Positions 7,139 to 14,961 of a stretch of DNA of 27,704 nt are shown here, piece after piece. The stretch comes from Phycisphaerales bacterium UBA4658 (lineage in GTDB: Bacteria > Planctomycetota > Phycisphaerae > Phycisphaerales > UBA1924). Each line of letters opens with the position of its first letter. Position 1 is the first letter of the stretch. Made by a program: the position numbers and the translations under genes. Where the stretch lies: contig DHLW01000173.1 in NCBI GenBank assembly GCA_002405485.1, forward strand, positions 68,775-96,478, given 5' to 3'. The notes under the pieces are model-generated. The model was not told the DNA's origin. It saw only the letters and a list, made by a program, of their open reading frames with translations, and did not search any database.

Positions 7139-8314
7139 TCAGACCTCGACCACCATGGCCACCGAGTTTCCACCGCCCAGGCACAGGGCGGCCACCCCGC
7201 GCTTGCCGCCGGTCCGCTTGAGCTGGTGGAGCAACGTGACCAGGACGCGTGCGCCGCTGGCGCCGATGGGGTGCCCGAGGGCCACGCCGCCGCCGCAGAT
7301 GTTCAGCTTGCTCTCTGGCACGCCGAGCTCCTTGATGTTGCAGAGCACCTGCGCGGCGAAGGCCTCGTTGATCTCGAAGAGGTCGATGTCGTTGACGGTG
7401 AGATTGGCCTTCTGCAGCACGCCCTGGACGCCCGAGATCGGGGCGGCGAAGATCTCCTTGGGGGCGACGCCCGAGGTGTGATAGGCGACGATCCTGGCGA
7501 TCGGCTTGATGCCGAGCTTCTCGGCCTTGGCGTGGCTCATGACGCAGACCGCCGCGGCTCCATCGGAGATCTGGCTGGCGTTGGCGGCGGTGACGGTGCC
7601 ATCCTTGCTGAACGCCGGGCGGAGCTTGCTCACGGCGTCGAGGGTGGTCTCGGCGCGGACGCCCTCGTCACTGGCCACGCCGGGCGACTTCTTGTCCAGA
7701 CACTGCTCGCCGGTGAGGGCGACGATCTCGCTCTTGAACCAGCCCTGCTTGATGGCCTCGGCGGCGCGGTGGTGGCTCTGCACGGCGAAGCGGTCCTGCT
7801 CGGCGCGGGTGATGCCGAACTTGCCCGCGATGAAGTCCGCGCTGTCGCCCATGGCGCACGCCTCGAACGCGCAGCGCAGGCCGTCATAGGCCATGTGGTC
7901 TTCCATCTGGGCCGGGCCGTACTTCACGCCCTCGCGGACGCGGGCAAAGTGCGGGGCGGCGGTCATGTTCTCCATGCCCCCCGCGAGGACGCACGAGGCG
8001 TCGCCGGCCTTGATCGCGCTCGCCGCACGCATGACGGCCTCCAGACCCGACCCGCAGACCTTGTTCACGGTCATCGCGGACATGGTGCTGGGGAGCCCGG
8101 CCTTGAGCGCGGCCTGTCGCGCGGGGTTCTGGCCCACTCCGGCCTGCAGGACGCAGCCCATGAGCACCTCGTCCACGTGGTCCTTGACCGGCACATCGCT
8201 GAGCAGCGCGTTGAGGGCGTATGAACCCAGCACCGGGCTTGGAACCTTCGAGAGCCCGCCGAAGAACTTGCCGATGGGCGTGCGACGGGCGGCGACGATG
8301 ACGGGAGTGTTCAT
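7139..8314 (-). CDS. acetyl-CoA C-acetyltransferase (thiolase)
   Basis: 391 residues, the normal thiolase length. It starts at ATG 8314 with the classic opening VIVAARRTPIGKFFGGL. The nucleophilic Cys87 lies in NKVCGSG, the NEAF motif is at 316-319, the catalytic His348 is in GGGVALGHPIGASGAR, and the second active-site Cys378 is in CLGGGN. The enzyme condenses or cleaves acetyl-CoA and acetoacetyl-CoA, or longer 3-ketoacyl-CoAs. The biosynthetic (PhaA/AtoB) and degradative (FadA) types cannot be told apart with certainty from motifs alone. No fatty-acid oxidation or PHB genes lie beside it. The gene stands alone on the minus strand, with a palindromic repeat pair just upstream of its start. 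The frame remains open upstream to 8371, but that part lies in the repeat. Confidence 0.95.
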   Translation of the reverse strand: MNTPVIVAARRTPIGKFFGGLSKVPSPVLGSYALNALLSDVPVKDHVDEVLMGCVLQAGVGQNPARQAALKAGLPSTMSAMTVNKVCGSGLEAVMRAASAIKAGDASCVLAGGMENMTAAPHFARVREGVKYGPAQMEDHMAYDGLRCAFEACAMGDSADFIAGKFGITRAEQDRFAVQSHHRAAEAIKQGWFKSEIVALTGEQCLDKKSPGVASDEGVRAETTLDAVSKLRPAFSKDGTVTAANASQISDGAAAVCVMSHAKAEKLGIKPIARIVAYHTSGVAPKEIFAAPISGVQGVLQKANLTVNDIDLFEINEAFAAQVLCNIKELGVPESKLNICGGGVALGHPIGASGARVLVTLLHQLKRTGGKRGVAALCLGGGNSVAMVVEV

Positions 8315-8333
8315 GTAGGAGGCCTTCAAGAAA

Positions 8334-8394
8334 TCACAGGCGGGACGCCTGTGCCACCAGACGGAAGTCACAGGCGGGGCGCCTGTGCCACCAG
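8334..8394 (+). repeat. two direct copies of a 27-bp palindromic repeat
   Basis: Copies at 8334-8360 and 8368-8394 differ by one base (TCACAGGCGGG, then A or G, then CGCCTGTGCCACCAG). Within each copy CACAGGCG pairs with CGCCTGTG, giving an 8-bp hairpin. They sit in the intergenic space between the thiolase start and the metallopeptidase stop. The form is that of a REP-like extragenic palindrome, and similar motifs are common in planctomycete genomes as I recall. Two copies seven bases apart do not make a CRISPR array. Confidence 0.75.
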
Positions 8395-8452
8395 AATCAG
8401 ACGTACGGGGAATGCGCAGGGAAGTGTAAACACCCCCGCCCTTGAAGACCCC

Positions 8453-8896
8453 TCAGGCGTACCCCAGTTGTTCAAGGTCGTCCTCGTCAAGCCCGAAGTG
8501 GTGCCCGATTTCGTGCAGGACCGTGATCCGGATCTCCTCGTACACGGCGTCATCTGCGTTGGGGTCGTCCCAGCCGCCGGCCAGGTCGATGATCCCGACG
8601 CGGAACAGGTGGATCTGCTCCGGCCCCCCGGTGTCGAGATTGAGCGGCCCCCACCCGCCCGGATCCTCGATGGAACGCTCGGTGATCGCGACGCCGGAGT
8701 GCAGACCGCAGAGCTCGTCGGGGTCGTCCTCGGGGAGCAGGGTTCCATCGACGATGAGATCCCGCACCATCTCCGGCGTCGGGCGATCCAGCACCACGAT
8801 GGGAACCTCGTCGATGAGCTCACGCACCTTGCCCGGCAGCTCGGCGATGCAGTCTTCGAGCAGTCGATCGAAGCGCTCTCTCTCCTCGTCGGTCAA
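8453..8896 (-). CDS. small zincin-like metallopeptidase (PF06262 type)
   Basis: 147 residues from a TTG start at 8896. The C-terminal signature HEIGHHFGLDEDDLEQLGY, with HExxH at residues 128-132, fits the minimal zincin family PF06262. Members have about 120-150 residues, usually lack a signal peptide and have unknown substrates. The first 50 residues form helices (ERFDRLLEDCIAELPGKVRE) as in other members. The TTG overlaps the stop of the upstream membrane-protein gene (TTGA), and GGAG lies about 8 bases before it. No ATG or GTG is available before residue 43, so the rare start is needed. The overlap suggests the two products are made together. Family confidence is high, biological role unknown. 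Confidence 0.85.
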   Translation of the reverse strand: MTDEERERFDRLLEDCIAELPGKVRELIDEVPIVVLDRPTPEMVRDLIVDGTLLPEDDPDELCGLHSGVAITERSIEDPGGWGPLNLDTGGPEQIHLFRVGIIDLAGGWDDPNADDAVYEEIRITVLHEIGHHFGLDEDDLEQLGYA

Positions 8897-10089
8897 CGCT
8901 TGGTCTCCGTGATCGCCGTCGGCGGTGGGGGTGGGGGTGGCGTGTGGGTGGGGTCGATCGGCGTGAGCATGCTCGGCGTCGACGGCCCGGGTGAGGGCGT
9001 CGGGTCGATGAGCTTGCCGATGGCCGTCTTGGGCTGAGCGTGGCCCTCGCGGATGACCTTTCGCAGCGTCGGCTTTGGCGCAACGATCGCGGAGGCGATG
9101 CGGGCGCAGTCCAGGAGCGACCCGAGCAGCCCGATGCTCAGCATGAGCGAGCCGAAGATCACGAGCACGATGCCCGAAACTCTGGCCAGGTCGGACCACA
9201 TGGGCACCGTGCTGGGCACGGCCCGGCCGAGCAGGGCCCCTCCGATCGCGATGAAGCAGGCGATCGCCATGGCGTACATCGTCTGGCGGTCGACGCGTCC
9301 GGTCCGCATGACCAGACTCCGTGCCACAAGGGCGCGGGCGATCGGACGCTGCAGCATGATGATCGCCGCGATGAGCCCGTACGCAAGCACGCTGAGCGTC
9401 GTGGCCTCGACCATCGGCGCCCAGCCCGTGAAGTACCGAGGGCCGCCGATCGCGTCCATGAGGGCCTGCTGCTTCCACATGACATATCCGAGCGGAGCGT
9501 ACAGCAAGGCGCCAAGAAGGGTCATCAGCGGCACCAGCACCCCGAGCTTGGCGTGCGGGCGGACCAGCACCAACGCGCCCAGCAGCGACGTCCCAAGCCC
9601 GAGCATGACCCCGAGCTTGGCGCTCGGACGGTCGATGTTCATCCCGAGCAATCGCAGGGCGTCGGCGGCGTGCGGGAGCCAGCACATCATCGCCACCGCC
9701 ACGGCGCCCGCAGCCCAGAGCACCACCGCGCTGGCCACAAGCTTGGGGAAGCGGATGGGCTGCAACTCGCTGGCCTGCGGATCGACCAGCGCGAGGATCG
9801 TGGCCCGAACGCCCGTCCCGCATTCCGGACACATCGAGCGGATGGACAACCCACGCAGGTTGTAGCTGCAGACGACGCACGGCAGATCGCCGCCCAGTTC
9901 TCGGCCCAGCGGCGGCACGCCCTGCCCGACTGGCGCCGTCGTCGGCGCCGGCGACGGGGGCAGGGCGTCGATGGGCAAAAGCCCGGGGTCGATCGGGGGC
10001 CTGGTCCGATCCGCGGGGGAGGGGGACCCGGGCCCGCGGGCGCGGGGGGCTCGGGAAGATGGCGGGAACTCCTGCTCCATGATGCGCAT
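8893..10089 (-). CDS. zinc-ribbon polytopic membrane protein, function unknown
   Basis: 398 residues from ATG 10089 (ATG 10080 is an alternative). A Pro-rich N-terminal tail is followed by a zinc ribbon with Cys71, Cys74, Cys87 and Cys90 (CVVCSYNLRG...CPEC), then about six hydrophobic segments between residues about 115 and 345, and a Pro-rich C-terminal tail. The CxxC-Y-x-L-x-G...CPECG pattern is a recurring planctomycete module, also found in the genes at 17995, 18510 and 25588. The stop overlaps the TTG start of the metallopeptidase, which suggests a joint role, perhaps with the peptidase acting at the inner face of the membrane. That role is inference. The frame is open to 10251, but upstream residues look non-coding and overlap the moxR promoter region. 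Confidence 0.8.
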   Translation of the reverse strand: MRIMEQEFPPSSRAPRARGPGSPSPADRTRPPIDPGLLPIDALPPSPAPTTAPVGQGVPPLGRELGGDLPCVVCSYNLRGLSIRSMCPECGTGVRATILALVDPQASELQPIRFPKLVASAVVLWAAGAVAVAMMCWLPHAADALRLLGMNIDRPSAKLGVMLGLGTSLLGALVLVRPHAKLGVLVPLMTLLGALLYAPLGYVMWKQQALMDAIGGPRYFTGWAPMVEATTLSVLAYGLIAAIIMLQRPIARALVARSLVMRTGRVDRQTMYAMAIACFIAIGGALLGRAVPSTVPMWSDLARVSGIVLVIFGSLMLSIGLLGSLLDCARIASAIVAPKPTLRKVIREGHAQPKTAIGKLIDPTPSPGPSTPSMLTPIDPTHTPPPPPPPTAITETKR

Positions 10090-10196
10090 GAGAAGGATAT
10101 CTGTTGCAGCGGGTCGGCGGGTCGGGCGAATCGATCGCGCCCGCCGATCTCCGCCCGACGGCCAGCCGGAACACAACCGATGCGCGGCGCGATCCG

Positions 10197-10202
10197 TATA
10201 CT
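10197..10202 (+). promoter_or_regulatory. possible -10 box for moxR
   Basis: TATACT lies 39 bases before the moxR start, in the 152-base gap between two divergent genes. No recognisable -35 hexamer sits 16-18 bases upstream. It is the most A/T-rich hexamer in this gap. Confidence 0.3.
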
Positions 10203-10241
10203 CGTGGCCCGGATAAGCGACAAGAGACTCTGACGACTCTG

Positions 10242-11324
10242 ATGTCTGCACCGTCCGGAGGAGTCGCGGAAGCAGAGCTCTCGACCTTCAAGACCTCCAT
10301 GACCACTCCGATCCAAAGTCTGCGCGACAGCATCTCGGGCGTCTATCTTGGCAACTCGACCGCCGTGGATCAGTTGCTGTGTTGCCTGCTCGCCAGGGGG
10401 CACGTGCTCATCGAGGATGTTCCGGGCGTCGGCAAGACCGTCCTGGCGACCGCCCTGGCCCGGTCGGTCGACTGCTCATTCAGCCGCATCCAGCTCACGC
10501 CCGACCTCCTGCCCTCGGACATCATCGGCGTGAGCATCTTCCGGACCGACACCGGCAGCAACGGGCACGGCGGACAGGACCTCAAGGGCGTGTTCGAGTT
10601 CAAGCGCGGCCCGATCTTCGCGAACATCGTGCTGGCCGACGAGATCAACCGCACACCCCCGCGGACCCAGACCGCACTCCTGGAGGCCATGAGCGAGGCC
10701 ACCGTGACGGTGGACGGCAAGACGCACGTGCTGGACCAGCCGTTCATGATCATCGCGACCCAGAATCCCTTCGATTTCGAGGGGACCTATCCGCTCCCGG
10801 AGAATCAGCTCGATCGGTTCTTCATGCGGATCAGTCTCGGATATCCCGACGCGACGGTCGAGGCGCGGGTGCTGTCGCAGCGCCCGGGGGATCGCGCGCT
10901 GCACGCCCTCTCGCCGGTGTTGCACGCCTCGGACGTGCTCAATCTGCAGCAGCAGGTCGAGCGCGTGCGGATCGACGACGCGCTGATCCGGTACATCATC
11001 GACCTGGCCAGCGCGACCCGGTCGCGCGACGATCTGCAGGTCGGGCTCTCGCCCCGCGGCTCGCTGGCGCTGGCCCAGGCCGCTCGCGCCACAGCCGTGC
11101 TCGCCGGGCGGGACTATGTCGTTCCCGACGACATCGTGAACAACGTGCTGCCGGTGTGCGCCCATCGCGTCATCGGCCGCGGCGCGATGACCTCTTCGCG
11201 ATTTGTTTCCCGCGGCGAGGGCGGAGCAGGTTTCGGGCGTGACGCGGTTCGCCCCGCATATCCGCCGGAATCCACGCAGGCCATTCTGCTGTCGATCCTC
11301 GACGGCCTGACCGTCCCCGGATGA
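10242..11324 (+). CDS. MoxR-family AAA+ ATPase
   Basis: 360 residues, of typical MoxR length. Walker A is EDVPGVGKT (58-66). Walker B is VLADEIN (130-136), followed by the MoxR signature RTPPRTQTALLEAMSE. A sensor-1 region IATQNPFDFEGTYPLPENQLDRF follows, and a lid domain completes the protein. MoxR proteins act as chaperone-like ATPases that mature enzyme complexes, commonly with DUF58 and VWA-domain partners encoded next door. Here none of those partners follows. The next gene encodes a CDGSH protein and then transcription converges with the ydiJ-like gene. ATG 10242 is chosen because upstream codons cross the promoter gap, and the N-terminus (SAPSGGVAEAELSTFKTSM) is family-like. Confidence 0.9.
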   Translation: MSAPSGGVAEAELSTFKTSMTTPIQSLRDSISGVYLGNSTAVDQLLCCLLARGHVLIEDVPGVGKTVLATALARSVDCSFSRIQLTPDLLPSDIIGVSIFRTDTGSNGHGGQDLKGVFEFKRGPIFANIVLADEINRTPPRTQTALLEAMSEATVTVDGKTHVLDQPFMIIATQNPFDFEGTYPLPENQLDRFFMRISLGYPDATVEARVLSQRPGDRALHALSPVLHASDVLNLQQQVERVRIDDALIRYIIDLASATRSRDDLQVGLSPRGSLALAQAARATAVLAGRDYVVPDDIVNNVLPVCAHRVIGRGAMTSSRFVSRGEGGAGFGRDAVRPAYPPESTQAILLSILDGLTVPG

Positions 11325-11346
11325 ACTCGCCAAGGAGAAGGATCGC

Positions 11347-11592
11347 ATGCCGCGCATCGTCAAGCTCTCGGCCAACGGCCCGATCAAGATCGAACCCAGC
11401 GACAAGCCCGTCTGGGTCTGCGCCTGCGGGCTGAGCCAGCGTTTTCCCATCTGCGACGGCTCGCACAAGCAGTGCCCGCACAACGAGCCCAACCCTGGAG
11501 CCGTCTACATCTACGACGACGCCCGCACCCGAGTCGTCGAGACCCGCGTGGAAACCCCCGCGCAGCATCACAAGCCGACACCCGGGGAATAG
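11347..11592 (+). CDS. CDGSH iron-sulfur domain protein
   Basis: 81 residues. The signature CACGLSQRFPICDGSH supplies Cys25, Cys27, Cys36 and His40, the 3Cys-1His ligands of a [2Fe-2S] cluster in the mitoNEET/CDGSH family. There is one CDGSH motif, and no transmembrane anchor, so it is likely a soluble cytoplasmic electron-transfer or redox-sensing protein. AAGGAGAAGG lies about six bases before ATG 11347, a strong ribosome site. It begins 22 bases after moxR and is likely in the same transcript. It ends only six bases from the stop of the convergent oxidoreductase, so the two genes share a very short termination zone. Confidence 0.93.
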   Translation: MPRIVKLSANGPIKIEPSDKPVWVCACGLSQRFPICDGSHKQCPHNEPNPGAVYIYDDARTRVVETRVETPAQHHKPTPGE

Positions 11593-11598
11593 CCCCCG

Positions 11599-14500
11599 CT
11601 ACGGCTCGGTGAGCAGCTCCGGGAGGAGTTCGGCGGCAAGCTCGATCGGGTGCACCGCCCGCCGCGCCGCGCCATCGTGGATCTGATGCCGACATGACGT
11701 GCCGGTCGCCACGATGATCGCGTCCTTGGACGCCGCTCGCACGATCGGAAGGAGCGCGAGCTCGCCGATCCGCATGGAGAGCTCGAACTTGTCGGCTCCG
11801 AATCCGAACGACCCGGCCATTCCGCAGCACCCCGTGTCGAGCACCTTCAGCCGCGAGCCCACGAGCCGGCGCAGGAGCTTCGCCGAGCTCTCGGCGCCCC
11901 AGAGCGACTTCTGATGGCAGTGCGCGTGTAGGAGCACGTCCGGGCCGGCGATCGCCTTGGAGCTGAGGCGTGCGGAGCCGGGATGATCGCTCCAGTGCCG
12001 CTCGATGAACTCCTCCGGCAGCATGGCCTTGGCCGCCAGGGCCCGGCGGAGCTCGATCGGCGTGCGGCAGCGCAGCGCGAGCCAGTCGTCCTTGATCGCG
12101 CTCAGGCACGACGGCTCGCAGACGATGATCGCCCGCACCTTGGGATCGTTGATCGCCGGTGTCAGCCGCTCGATCGCGGCGTCGGCCGACTCGATCGCTT
12201 CCTTGAGCATCCCGACGGAGATCATCGACCGCCCGCAGCAGGACGACGGCGAGAGCTCCACGTCGTACCCGAGCGCCTCGAGCGAGCGGATCGCCGCCAG
12301 GCCGATGTGCGACTCGTTGTAGGTCGTGAAGCAGTCGGTGAGGAGCATGACCCGCGGCGACCCCGGCTTTGCCGCGGACCGGCGGTGCATCGCGTACAGC
12401 GAGCGCGAGAACGTCGGCAGCGTGCGCTTCGGGTGCATGCCCATCATGCGGTTGATGATCGCCCGCGCCGGCGGCGTCGAGCTCGCCCAGTTGGCCAGCT
12501 CCGGCGTCAGCGAGCCGACCCGGTTCAGCCAGCGCACCTGGCCCGTCAGCCGCGCGGCCAGCGGAACGCTCCCGAGTTGCCGATACCGCTGCGCGGTGTA
12601 CTCGGCCTTGAGCTTGGCGATGTCCACGTTGCTCGGGCACTCGCTCTTGCACGCCTTGCAGGACAGGCACAGGTCGAGCGTCTTGATCGTCTCCGGGTCG
12701 TTCCAGTTCGGACCGCCGGCGTGCTCCGAGCCGTCCTCTCGCTTCCACGGAAACTGCCCGGTGATCGCCAGCCGCAGCGCGTTGCTCCGGCCTCGCGTGG
12801 AATGGCGCTCGTCCAGAGAGCCCTGATAGCTCGGGCACATCACCCCGCCGCGTTTGCGGCAGACTCCCGCGCCGTTGCACTGCTCCACGGCGTGCGCGAA
12901 GCCGCCCTCGGCGGCGTACTCGAAGAACGTATCGATGGTCGGGCCCGCCTGGGCCGAACCCGGACCGTGGTGCTCGTCGTCCAGCCCCGCCGCGTCGGCG
13001 TCCACGCGGAGGTTCTGGGTGATGCTCTCGATCGGTCCAGGGGCCACGATGTTGCCCGGGTTGAGCAGACCCTTGGGATCGAAGAGCGTCTTGACCTGTC
13101 GGAACGCGCCCATGAGCTCGGGCCCGAAGAACCGCTCCAGCAGCGGTCCGCGGACGCGCCCGTCCCCGTGCTCACCCGACATGATTCCCCCGCACTCCCG
13201 CGCCAGATCGGCGACTTCCACCGCGATGGCGCGCAGCCGAGCGCGATCGTCAGGGTCATGAATGTCGATCATCGGTCGCACGTGCAGCACGCCCACCGAG
13301 GCGTGGGCCCAGTACGCGGCCCTGGTCCCGTGCCGTTCCACGATGGTGCGGAACCGGCGCACGAACTCGCCCAGTCGCTCGACGGGCACGGCGTTGTCCT
13401 CGACGAACGTGATCGGCTTGCGCTTGCCCGGCAGCCCGTGCAGCAGCGGCTCACCCGCCTTACGGAGCAGCCACGCCGTGTTCATCATCCCGGCATCTGT
13501 GGTCTCGACGATGGCCCCGTGTGCCGCGGCATCCGCGAGCAAAGCGCGGAGATCCGCGAATCGCGAGCGGACGTCCTCCGCACCCCCGTCAAAGCCGAAG
13601 TACTCGACATACAGGATCGCCTGGGCATCCCGGCCGTTGGGCCTTGGCATGATCTGCAGGTACCTTCGGCACTGCTCGTTCCCGCGAGCGGCTTCCAGCA
13701 CCACGTCATCCAGCAGTTCCACCGCGCTCGGGCGGGTCTTGAGGATCGCCTGCGTCGCGTCGATCGCCGCATCCACGCTCTCAAACGCCACAAGGGCCAG
13801 CCCCTTGGCCTTGGGCGTCGGGTGCAGCAGCAGTTCGGCCCCGAGCGTCACCGCGAGCGTGCCCTCGCTTCCGCACAGCAGCTTGGAGAGATCCAGTGTC
13901 TCCGGCGTCGCCCCGTGCTCGATCTGGTCGAGCATCATGTCCAGCCCGTACCCGGCGTTGCGCCGGATGGTCTTCGGGAACCGCTCGCGGATCAGCCGGG
14001 CGTGGGCACGCACGATCTCGATGACCCCTGCCGCCAGCCGCCTCGCTGTCGCGTCCGTCCTTCCGGCGTCCGGGCCGAGCCAGACCCGCTCGCCGGTTGC
14101 GAGCGCGACGTCGATGCGGCGGATGTTCTCGCTCGTGCGGCCATACAGCACCGAACGCGCCCCGGCGGCGTTGTTCCCGATCGCTCCGCCGATGGCGCAC
14201 TGCCGCGTCGTCGCCGGATCGGGCGCGAAGAACAACCCGGTCGATCTCTTCGCCAGATGCTCGTTGAGCTCGTCGATCCCGATGCCCGGTTCCACCACGC
14301 ACGATCGCGATGCGACATCCACACCCTTGACCGCTCGGCACGCCGGCGTCAGATCGATCACCACCGCGTGGTTCGTGCACTGACCCGCGAGCGACGTCCC
14401 GCCCCCGCGCGGCAGCATCGTCACCCCGCGCTCCCCGCACCAGCGCACGACCCGCTCCGCGTCGGCGATCGACGCCGGCACCACTACCCCGATCGGCTCC

Positions 14501-14700
14501 ACCTGATAGAGCGAGGCGTCGGTGGCGTACAGCAGCCGATCGTGCCTCCCGAACCGCACCTCTCCCCCGCGACCATCGGCCCCGGAACCGTGGCTCAGGA
14601 ACTCCGACAGCTCCTGGGCCAGCCGCCGACGCGTTTCCGCGTTCGTGGCCATCTGCGTCCGCGTCGTTCGAGCGTTGTTCAGGACTGGAAGGTGTGCCAT
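11599..14700 (-). CDS. FAD-linked oxidase and iron-sulfur fusion protein (YdiJ / GlcD-GlcF type 2-hydroxyacid dehydrogenase)
   Basis: 1033 residues from ATG 14700. ATG 14652 would give 1017, close to YdiJ length. The N-terminal PCMH-type FAD domain shows PRGGGTSLAGQ (97-107), which binds the FAD pyrophosphate. An FAD-linked oxidase C-terminal domain follows with SGEHGDGRVRG. Around residue 606 a cysteine-rich segment begins (CNGAGVCRKRGGVMCPSYQG), and near 676 comes CLSCKACKSECP, together binding two [4Fe-4S] clusters. Two CCG-type motifs (SCCGRSM near 818, GCCGMAGSFGF near 957) complete the GlcF-like half. Such fusions oxidise D-2-hydroxyacids such as D-lactate or D-2-hydroxyglutarate and pass electrons to the respiratory chain. 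The exact substrate cannot be set from sequence. The gene stands alone, convergent with the CDGSH gene. Confidence 0.92.
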   Translation of the reverse strand: MAHLPVLNNARTTRTQMATNAETRRRLAQELSEFLSHGSGADGRGGEVRFGRHDRLLYATDASLYQVEPIGVVVPASIADAERVVRWCGERGVTMLPRGGGTSLAGQCTNHAVVIDLTPACRAVKGVDVASRSCVVEPGIGIDELNEHLAKRSTGLFFAPDPATTRQCAIGGAIGNNAAGARSVLYGRTSENIRRIDVALATGERVWLGPDAGRTDATARRLAAGVIEIVRAHARLIRERFPKTIRRNAGYGLDMMLDQIEHGATPETLDLSKLLCGSEGTLAVTLGAELLLHPTPKAKGLALVAFESVDAAIDATQAILKTRPSAVELLDDVVLEAARGNEQCRRYLQIMPRPNGRDAQAILYVEYFGFDGGAEDVRSRFADLRALLADAAAHGAIVETTDAGMMNTAWLLRKAGEPLLHGLPGKRKPITFVEDNAVPVERLGEFVRRFRTIVERHGTRAAYWAHASVGVLHVRPMIDIHDPDDRARLRAIAVEVADLARECGGIMSGEHGDGRVRGPLLERFFGPELMGAFRQVKTLFDPKGLLNPGNIVAPGPIESITQNLRVDADAAGLDDEHHGPGSAQAGPTIDTFFEYAAEGGFAHAVEQCNGAGVCRKRGGVMCPSYQGSLDERHSTRGRSNALRLAITGQFPWKREDGSEHAGGPNWNDPETIKTLDLCLSCKACKSECPSNVDIAKLKAEYTAQRYRQLGSVPLAARLTGQVRWLNRVGSLTPELANWASSTPPARAIINRMMGMHPKRTLPTFSRSLYAMHRRSAAKPGSPRVMLLTDCFTTYNESHIGLAAIRSLEALGYDVELSPSSCCGRSMISVGMLKEAIESADAAIERLTPAINDPKVRAIIVCEPSCLSAIKDDWLALRCRTPIELRRALAAKAMLPEEFIERHWSDHPGSARLSSKAIAGPDVLLHAHCHQKSLWGAESSAKLLRRLVGSRLKVLDTGCCGMAGSFGFGADKFELSMRIGELALLPIVRAASKDAIIVATGTSCRHQIHDGAARRAVHPIELAAELLPELLTEP

Positions 14701-14726
14701 GCTCGGGAGTTCTCGGGCCTGTGCCC

Positions 14727-14732
14727 AGTGTA
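14727..14732 (-). promoter_or_regulatory. possible -10 box for the FAD/Fe-S dehydrogenase
   Basis: TACACT on the minus strand, 26 bases before ATG 14700. If used, it would start transcription about 20 bases before that ATG, supporting 14700 over 14652 as the start. No clear -35 element is seen. Confidence 0.25.
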
Positions 14733-14887
14733 GGGGATGCCGGAGTCCACTTCGGCGTGCCGCGGTGCATAGGTGCAGCGATTCCCGCGCTGTTGCTGGA
14801 GACGCGCACCCTTCGCCGGCCATGAGCCTCGTAAGGCATGCCTTTCGCCCTCGTCCGGCCCTTGGCGGGCCAGAGCCCGCGATGCGG

Positions 14888-14893
14888 TATGCT
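14888..14893 (+). promoter_or_regulatory. possible -10 box for the DUF4139 gene
   Basis: TATGCT lies 68 bases before ATG 14962, in the gap between two divergent genes. The nearest -35-like hexamer, TTGGCG at 14862-14867, is 20 bases away, longer than ideal. Confidence 0.25.
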
Positions 14894-14961
14894 GGAAATC
14901 GGTCACGACGCTCGGCTCCGCTGCGGTGCGGTCGACGGGCGCTCCTTGGAAGGACTCCACC

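Noticed and set aside
6941..8224. A 427-codon open frame on the plus strand
   Set aside because: It starts inside tRNA-Ala and is antisense to a thiolase with all catalytic motifs.
8334..8394. CRISPR array
   Set aside because: Only two repeats with a seven-base spacer, no cas genes, and the unit is itself a hairpin.
8453..10333. One 626-codon minus-strand frame covering metallopeptidase and membrane gene
   Set aside because: Only the last 147 codons look like protein. The rest is out of frame with the membrane protein, which has clear helices and a zinc ribbon.
11983..14733. A 916-codon open frame on the plus strand
   Set aside because: It is antisense to the FAD/Fe-S dehydrogenase, whose motifs are complete. 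The translation is Arg/His/Pro-rich with no recognisable domain, as expected for a GC-rich shadow.
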